Source of the DNA: WHSW01 sp963722175
Lineage (GTDB): Bacteria; Actinomycetota; Thermoleophilia; Solirubrobacterales; 70-9
Assembly: GCA_963722175.1 (NCBI GenBank)
Contig: CAVRKA010000003.1
Coordinates: forward strand, 310,001-374,000
Direction of reading: 5' to 3'
DNA: 64,000 nt
Shown: positions 59,029 to 64,000 of the stretch, piece by piece
Numbering within the stretch: the stretch's first letter is position 1
Layout of the letters: each line of letters opens with the position of its first letter
Translations under genes and position numbers: made by a program
The notes under the pieces: model-generated
Databases searched by the model: none
The model's input: only the letters and a program-made list of their open reading frames with translations
Told to the model about the DNA's origin: nothing

Positions 59029-59058
59029 GCGCCCGCCTCCCTGTCCCCCGGCGGGCGC
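59029..59058 (-). other. GC-rich hairpin upstream of the secreted paralogue
   Basis: GCGCCCGCC (59029-59037) and GGCGGGCGC (59050-59058) form a perfect 9-bp stem with a 12-nt loop, 18 bp before the gene start and after ftsZ. It could be an ftsZ terminator or a 5'-leader structure. Confidence 0.45.
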
Positions 59059-59125
59059 TGTTCTAGGGAGTAAACCCGAGGAAAACGGCGAGTTGCGCCC
59101 CGCGGGGCGTCGCGGGCGGCCTCGT

Positions 59126-60211
59126 TCAGCTGCCGCGCAGGAAGGGCGGAACGTCGATCTCGTCGTCGGAGACCTGAAGCTCGCGGCGCTCGCGGTCGGC
59201 GAGCCCGCCGACCCGGCGCGCCCGGCTGCGCTCGCGCACCTGCATCGGCTTGCGGGCGAGCGTCTCGCGGCCCTCGAACCCGGTCGCGATCACCGTCACC
59301 CTGACCTCGTCGCCCATGCTCGGGTCGATCACGGTCCCGAAGATGATGTTGGCGCCCTTGTCGGCGGTCGAGACGACGATGTCGGCGGCCTCGTTGACCT
59401 CGAACAGGTTGAGGTCCTCGGAGCCGGTGAAGTTCAGCAGCATCCCGGTCGCGCCCTCGATCGACTCCTCCATCAGCGGCGAGTTGACGGCCATCTTCGC
59501 CGCCTCCTGGGCGCGGTTCTCGCCCGCGGCCGAGCCGATCCCCATCATCGCCGAGCCGGCGTCGGACATCACCGTGCGGACGTCGGCGAAGTCGAGGTTG
59601 ATCTGGCCCGGGGTGGTGATCAGGTCGGTGATCCCCTGGACGCCCTGGCGGAGGATGTCGTCGGCCATCCGGAACGCCTCCTGGACCGACGTGCGGCGCT
59701 CGACGACCTCGAGCAGCTTCTGGTTCGGGACGATGATCAGAGTGTCGACCTTGGCCCGCAGCTTGTCGATCCCGTCGAGGGCCTGCTGCATGCGCCGGTT
59801 GCCCTCGAACTCGAACGGCTTCGTGACCACGCCGACGGTCAGCGCCCCGATCTCCTCCTTGGCGATCTCGGCGATCACGGGCGCTGCGCCCGTCCCGGTG
59901 CCACCGCCCTCGCCGGCGGTGACGAAGACCATGTCGGCGCCCTTCAGCGCCTCCTTGATGTCGTCGCGCGACTCGGCCGCGGCTCCGGCGCCGACGTCGG
60001 GATTGGCGCCCGCGCCGAGGCCATGGGTGAGGTTGTGGCCCGCGGCCAGCTTGATGTCGGCCTCGCACGACTGCAGGGCCTGAACGTCGGTGTTGATGGC
60101 GATGAACTCGACGCCCTTGAGGCCGGCGTCGACCATGCGGCTGACCGCATTGGTGCCACCACCGCCTGCCCCGACGACCTTGATCACCGCGAGATAGGAC
60201 GACTCGACCAT
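59126..60211 (-). CDS. ftsZ: Cell division protein FtsZ
   Basis: This 361-aa tubulin homologue has the tubulin signature GEGGGTGTGAAPVIAEIAKE, IKVVGAGGGGTNAVSRM at the start and FAINTDVQAL (as EFIAINTDVQALQ). T7-loop NLDFADVRTVM is intact. The C-terminal tail is short and ends DDEIDVPPFLR, the conserved peptide that binds FtsA/SepF-type partners. An apparent promoter lies 92 bp upstream. Confidence 0.97.
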   Translation of the reverse strand: MVESSYLAVIKVVGAGGGGTNAVSRMVDAGLKGVEFIAINTDVQALQSCEADIKLAAGHNLTHGLGAGANPDVGAGAAAESRDDIKEALKGADMVFVTAGEGGGTGTGAAPVIAEIAKEEIGALTVGVVTKPFEFEGNRRMQQALDGIDKLRAKVDTLIIVPNQKLLEVVERRTSVQEAFRMADDILRQGVQGITDLITTPGQINLDFADVRTVMSDAGSAMMGIGSAAGENRAQEAAKMAVNSPLMEESIEGATGMLLNFTGSEDLNLFEVNEAADIVVSTADKGANIIFGTVIDPSMGDEVRVTVIATGFEGRETLARKPMQVRERSRARRVGGLADRERRELQVSDDEIDVPPFLRGS

Positions 60212-60302
60212 TTCTCCCGTTCCTCAGTTGACCGTTCGTTCCGTCCGAACCTGAAGGCAAACTTGAGCGTTTTCCGCTGCGAGCAGCCTATACGTGAGCG
60301 CG

Positions 60303-60331
60303 ACGGTACGGCATCGTGACTTCAGTGTCAA
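60303..60331 (-). promoter_or_regulatory. Predicted ftsZ promoter
   Basis: Minus strand: -35 TTGACA (60326-60331), 17-bp spacer, -10 TACCGT (60303-60308). It would give an approximately 85-nt leader before the ftsZ ATG. Confidence 0.55.
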
Positions 60332-60409
60332 TCGAGGTTAGCGCTCCGGGCACGGAATCCTGCAACCCGCATACCCTCGATTTGAAGTCCAGGGTTGACA
60401 TATTTCCTA

Positions 60410-60434
60410 AAGTCTTGAGCTTGGGTTGAGACTT
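60410..60434. promoter_or_regulatory. Inverted repeat in the ftsQ-ftsZ gap
   Basis: AAGTCT (60410-60415) and AGACTT (60429-60434) with TTGAG repeated in the spacer, in an AT-richer stretch 5 bp after the ftsQ stop. It could be a regulator site or a weak terminator. The rest of the 228-bp gap holds the ftsZ promoter. Confidence 0.3.
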
Positions 60435-60439
60435 GTGCC

Positions 60440-61447
60440 TCACGCGCTCGCGGCGCCGCCGGCGGCCGGGCGCTCGGGCACCCGCACGTCGAGGTAGGTG
60501 AGGGAGTCGAGCTTCGGGTCGGCGAGCACCGCCGCGGCGGCGGCCCACTTCTCGTCCGCCCGCGAGCCGTTGCCGAACCGGACCGGGATCCCCCCGCGCA
60601 GGGTCAGCTCGACGCCGTAGTCGTCGTCGTGACCGACCTTCTCGATCAGGGGTCGCAGCGGCTCCGGGGTGGCGCCGACGACCAGCGCCTGCTGAAGCGG
60701 CTCGCCCTCGAGCACGTCCCCCGGAGGGAGCTCCCCGATCTCGAGCAACGGGAGCCCCTCGCCGTCCCCGATCTCGACCCCGGTGAGCAGCGTCCCGTCG
60801 CCGGCCACGGGGAGCCGGCGGCCGTCAGCCTCGACCAGCATCGCGGGCGGGCGCTCGGTGACCTCGATCCGCATCCCGTGCGGGAAGTTCGGATCGACGC
60901 TGACCGACTCGATCGTCGGGTAGGGCGATGCAGCTCGCTCGATCGCCGCCCGGTCGACGTGCAGCGTCGTCTGCCGCTCCGCAACCCTGGTCAGCTCTGA
61001 GCGGATCCGGGCGGGATCGCCGCTCGAGACCCCGACGACGTCGACGTTGGTGACCGCGACCAGGGAGGAGTCGCGCAGCCACAGGAAATAGCCGGCGGCG
61101 AGGGTCGCGACGAGGACGGCGACGATCCCCAGCCGGTAGCGCCAGGAAGCGGCGGTGAAAGCGCCACGCGCGGCTCGAAGCGGCTGCGGGCGAGACCAGG
61201 AGCGCCGGCGCCTGGCCGGTCCGCGCCGGGGACGAGTCCGGCGCGCGGTCGGCCGCCGGCCCCGGGTCGCGCTCGGGCCGGCGCGGCGGGTCGGCCGGCG
61301 CCGGGTCCCCGGGCGCTTCGTCGCCGGGCGCTTGGTCGCGGTTCGCTTCGCGGCGCGGGGCTTTGCCTTGGCGCCTCCCGGTCGCGACGGCCCCCGCCCG
61401 CTCGAACGGCGCTTTCCGGCAGGGGTCGCGGCCCGCGATCGGCTCAT
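60440..61447 (-). CDS. ftsQ: Cell division protein FtsQ
   Basis: This 335-aa protein has a single membrane helix (LGIVAVLVATLAAGYFLWL, about residues 108-126), then the POTRA domain (VDVVGVSSGDPARIRSELTRVAERQTTLHVDRAAIERAASPYPTIESVSVDPNFPHGMRIEVTERPPAML) and the FtsQ beta domain. The N-terminal 105 residues form an extraordinarily basic cytoplasmic tail (blocks of R, K, P, T), longer than in model FtsQ. It scaffolds the divisome. ATG 61447 is the start. Confidence 0.92.
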   Translation of the reverse strand: MSRSRAATPAGKRRSSGRGPSRPGGAKAKPRAAKRTATKRPATKRPGTRRRPTRRAGPSATRGRRPTARRTRPRRGPARRRRSWSRPQPLRAARGAFTAASWRYRLGIVAVLVATLAAGYFLWLRDSSLVAVTNVDVVGVSSGDPARIRSELTRVAERQTTLHVDRAAIERAASPYPTIESVSVDPNFPHGMRIEVTERPPAMLVEADGRRLPVAGDGTLLTGVEIGDGEGLPLLEIGELPPGDVLEGEPLQQALVVGATPEPLRPLIEKVGHDDDYGVELTLRGGIPVRFGNGSRADEKWAAAAAVLADPKLDSLTYLDVRVPERPAAGGAASA

Positions 61448-61487
61448 CGCGACTCTTTTCGGAGCGCGAGCGCCTCCTCCTGCCTAC

Positions 61488-62405
61488 TCAGGCAGGGAGC
61501 TCCCACTCGGCAGGCCACTCGACCTCGCCGAGGATCTGGACCTCGGGCTCGAGCTCGATCCCGAACGCCTCGTGCACGCGCCGGCGGCCGGCCGCCATCA
61601 CCGCGAGCACGTCGGCGGTGGTCGCCTCGCCGGTGTTCTCGACGAAGTTCGCGTGCTTCGGCGAGAGCCGGGCGCCGCCGACCGCCAGCCCGCGGCACCC
61701 GGCCGCCTCGAGCAACTGGCCGGCGGTGCGGCCATCGGAGCGCTCGGGGTCGGGATTCTTGAAGGTCGAGCCGAACGTCTTGATCCCGGACGGCTGCGCC
61801 TCACGGCGCCAGCCGCGCATCTCGGCGAGCGTCGCCTTGACCGCCGCCGGATCGGCATCGGCGAGCGCGAACGAGGCCCGCGCGACGACCTCGCCGGGGC
61901 GCAGGTTCGACCGCCTGTACACGAACCCGAGGTCCGCGGGCCGACGGCGGTCGACCCCGTCCGCGGTGCAGATCTCGACCCACTCCAGCACCCGCGCCAG
62001 CTCTCCCCCGTACGCGTTCGCGTTCATCCGTACGGCCCCGCCGACCGTCCCGGGGATGTTGATCCCGAACTCGAGCCCGGTCAGCCCCCAGCCGGCGACC
62101 TTGGCGGCGGCCGACGGCAGCCGCACGCCGCCGCCGCAGACGATCCGGCTGCCTTCGCGCAGCAGCTCGGCGAGCCCGCCGGCCAGCTTCAGCACGAGGC
62201 CATCGACGCCGGCGTCGGCGACCAGCAGGTTCGACCCCGAGCCGACGACCTCGACCGCGAGCTCCTCGGCGCGCGCCCAGGCGAGCAGCTCGACGAGCTC
62301 GTCGGTCGACTCGGGACGCGCGAACAGCGCCGCGTTGCCGCCGGCGCGGACGGTGGTCAGCCGCGCCAGCGGATAGTCACGCTCGACGCCGGAGGGCAGG
62401 CTCAC
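61488..62405 (-). CDS. murB: UDP-N-acetylenolpyruvoylglucosamine reductase
   Basis: This 305-aa flavoenzyme makes UDP-MurNAc. TTVRAGGNAALFARPES, VGSGSNLLVADAGVDG, LEFGINIPGTVGGAVRMNANAYGGEL and the catalytic KTFGSTFKNPD (Ser as acid) mark a type II MurB, and the last conserved Glu is in PEVQILGEVEW. It starts at GTG and overlaps murC by 4 bp. Confidence 0.96.
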   Translation of the reverse strand: MSLPSGVERDYPLARLTTVRAGGNAALFARPESTDELVELLAWARAEELAVEVVGSGSNLLVADAGVDGLVLKLAGGLAELLREGSRIVCGGGVRLPSAAAKVAGWGLTGLEFGINIPGTVGGAVRMNANAYGGELARVLEWVEICTADGVDRRRPADLGFVYRRSNLRPGEVVARASFALADADPAAVKATLAEMRGWRREAQPSGIKTFGSTFKNPDPERSDGRTAGQLLEAAGCRGLAVGGARLSPKHANFVENTGEATTADVLAVMAAGRRRVHEAFGIELEPEVQILGEVEWPAEWELPA

Positions 62406-63724
62406 GCCGGCTCCTCGACCAGGGCATCGGCGAGCTCGTGGACATCGCCGGCGCCGATCGTGACCAGCAGGTCGCCCTCACGGAGCCGCGGCGCCAGCTC
62501 GCGCTCGGCGGTCTCCAGATCGCGGAGCCAGAGCACCGGACGGCCGCCGGCGTGCTCGGCGGCGGCACGGGCGACGTCGAGGCCGCTGACCCCGGCGAGC
62601 TCACCGACCGGCTGCTCGCGGGCCGCGTAGACGTCGAGCACCCCGACCTCGTCGGCGGCCGCGAGCGCGGCGCCGAAGCGGTGCGCGAACGCCTTCGTGC
62701 GCGAGTAGAGGTGCGGCTGGAAGACCGCAATCAGGCGTCGCGGCTCGAGCTCGCGCATCGCCTCCAGGGTCGCCTCGACCTCGGTCGGGTGATGTGCGTA
62801 GTCGTCGTAGATCTGCGCCCCGTGCCGCGCCCCCTTGCGCTGCTGGCGCCGCAGCATCCCGGGAAACCCCGTCAGGGCGGCCGCGGGCAGGGCGTCGAAG
62901 CCGGCGAGCTCGAGCGCGGCGAGCGCGGCGCGGGCGTTGAGGATGTTGTGACGGCCGGGTACGCGCAGCGCGAGCTCAGCGGGGCCGGGGCGATCGATGT
63001 CGAAACGGATCAGGCGCCTGCCCGGCGGTCCGCCGGCGGCGATCGGATCGAGCGCCGGCGTCGCGTGCAGGGCCAGCCCGGGCGCCGGAGCGGCGAACGT
63101 GGCGAACGCCTTCGTCAGCTCCGACCGCGAACCCCAGCGGGCGTGATGGTCGAGCTCGACGTTGGTGACCACGGCGATCTCGGGGCGCAGCTCCAGGAAG
63201 CTGGCGTCGGACTCGTCGGCCTCGGCGACCACCCACTCCCCGGTTCCCCAGCCGGCGTTCGCCGGCCCGCCGTCGGCCGCGGCGCCGGGGAGCTCGCCGC
63301 CGATCAGGAAGGCGGGGTCGGCGCCGGCCGCGCGCAGGGCGTGAACCAGCATCCCGGCGGTCGTCGTCTTCCCGTGGGTGCCCGCGACCGCGATCAGCCG
63401 CCGCAGCGAGCAGAGCTCGGCGAGCAGCTCGCCGCGATGGATCACCCGCTGCCCGCGCTCGCGGGCGCGCACGAGCTCGGGGTTGTCGTCGGCGATCGCG
63501 GTCGAGACGACGACTTCGGCGCGCTCCGGCACCCGAGCGGCGTCGTGGCCGATCCGTGGCTCGAGCCCGGCGGCCCGCAGGCGCTCGACGTACGAGCTCT
63601 CGGCGCGATCCGAGCCGCTGACCCGGGCGCCGAGCTGGGCGCAGACCAGCGCCAGGCCGCTCATCCCGGCGCCGCCGACGGCGATGAAGTGCAGCTCGCG
63701 TCCGCTCCAGTCCTCGGAGGTCAT
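62402..63724 (-). CDS. murC: UDP-N-acetylmuramate--L-alanine ligase
   Basis: This 440-aa Mur ligase has HFIAVGGAGMSGLALV, the ATP loop VAGTHGKTTTAGMLVHAL, EADESDASFLELRPEIAVVTNVELDHHARWGS and YDDYAHHPTEVEATLEAMRE. It adds the first residue of the peptidoglycan stem. It follows murG by 16 bp in the dcw cluster order murG-murC-murB-ftsQ-ftsZ. Confidence 0.97.
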   Translation of the reverse strand: MTSEDWSGRELHFIAVGGAGMSGLALVCAQLGARVSGSDRAESSYVERLRAAGLEPRIGHDAARVPERAEVVVSTAIADDNPELVRARERGQRVIHRGELLAELCSLRRLIAVAGTHGKTTTAGMLVHALRAAGADPAFLIGGELPGAAADGGPANAGWGTGEWVVAEADESDASFLELRPEIAVVTNVELDHHARWGSRSELTKAFATFAAPAPGLALHATPALDPIAAGGPPGRRLIRFDIDRPGPAELALRVPGRHNILNARAALAALELAGFDALPAAALTGFPGMLRRQQRKGARHGAQIYDDYAHHPTEVEATLEAMRELEPRRLIAVFQPHLYSRTKAFAHRFGAALAAADEVGVLDVYAAREQPVGELAGVSGLDVARAAAEHAGGRPVLWLRDLETAERELAPRLREGDLLVTIGAGDVHELADALVEEPA

Positions 63725-63740
63725 CGCCGCATGGTGACGG

Positions 63741-64000
63741 TCACGTTGGTTTGCCGATCGCGCTCAGGAGCTCGGTCGCGATCCGCTCGGCGGCGTCCGG
63801 GCGTGCGAGCGCGGCCGCCGCCGCGGCCATCCGCTCGAGTTCCGGCGGGTCTCGAAACAGGTCGCCGACCAGGTCCCGCAGGTGTTCAGGGTCGAGCTCA
63901 GCGTCCTCGACCACCAGCGCCGCACCGCCGTCCGCCATCCAGCGCGCGTTCGCGTGCTGGTGGTCGCCGGTCGCGTACGGGTAGGGGACGAGGATCGACG
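63741..64000 (-). CDS. murG: UDP-GlcNAc transferase MurG, C-terminal part (partial)
   Basis: The gene extends beyond the window end. The visible 86 codons read SILVPYPYATGDHQHANARWMADGGAALVVEDAEL, matching the UDP-GlcNAc-binding C-domain of MurG (family motif PYP-A---HQ--NA), and end in an Ala-rich helix. It makes lipid II from lipid I. Only the end of the protein can be judged here. Confidence 0.93.
   Translation of the reverse strand, partial: SILVPYPYATGDHQHANARWMADGGAALVVEDAELDPEHLRDLVGDLFRDPPELERMAAAAAALARPDAAERIATELLSAIGKPT

Overview
The window is very GC-rich and densely packed, with pervasive 1-4 bp gene overlaps and frequent GTG and TTG starts. It looks like a chromosomal segment of a high-GC actinobacterium. 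The gene content suggests class Thermoleophilia (Solirubrobacterales/Gaiellales-like): one paralogous pair of secreted proteins with an N-terminus of the R-P-[ST]-P-A-L type, a two-subunit GcvPA/GcvPB glycine decarboxylase, an AroH-type chorismate mutase and a split NHEJ ligase. The lineage is inferred from these families and not from a marker tree. No rRNA, tRNA, CRISPR array, transposase or prophage gene was recognised.

Layout. (1) 1-7.2 kb, mostly minus strand: GST-like protein, unknown protein, FakA/YloV-type kinase, rpmB, then the riboflavin genes ribH, ribBA, ribE, ribD (transcribed ribD to ribH). (2) 7.3-10.5 kb, plus: lipid/polysaccharide flippase-like protein and a CPA1/NhaP2-type cation/proton antiporter. 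(3) 10.5-22.6 kb, mostly minus housekeeping block: rpe, a zinc-ribbon protein, rsmB, fmt, def, priA, metK, a DUF3352-like protein, der, cmk. (4) 22.6-29.0 kb: cupin, lipoprotein and a 1,868-aa secreted repeat protein with a 1,155-bp tandem duplication. (5) 29.1-41.1 kb: aroA, tyrA, aroF preceded by an apparent aromatic-amino-acid attenuator peptide, hisC, aroH, rluB, scpB, scpA, trpS, interrupted by plus-strand accessory genes. (6) 41.2-52.9 kb accessory region: MFS exporter, ECF sigma factor with a beta-propeller anti-sigma candidate, FetAB-like ABC exporter, NHEJ genes (ATP ligase, Ku, LigD polymerase domain), secreted proteins, SGNH hydrolase, methyltransferase. (7) 52.9-58.2 kb glycine cleavage genes gcvPB, gcvPA, gcvH, gcvT with an embedded secreted protein. 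(8) 58.2-64.0 kb: a paralogous secreted protein, then the dcw end ftsZ, ftsQ, murB, murC, partial murG.

The most unusual feature is a family of short palindromic repeats whose tip is the mini-hairpin sequence GCGAAGC. At least ten units occur at eight loci. They have a constant core, locus-specific but self-complementary arms, a compensatory base change in the tip stem, and short units that are stop-free through their core in all six frames. Several units are read as protein inside ribBA, ribH, scpA, der and gcvT; a longer variant with a second nested hairpin is found only between genes.

Other points of note are a predicted leader peptide ending ARFFAWYSRFS upstream of DAHP synthase, two very short divergent intergenic regions in which one symmetric -10 element can serve two apparently leaderless genes, and a LigD polymerase gene whose conserved N-terminus has no canonical start codon. 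All calls come from reading the sequence; no database search was run.
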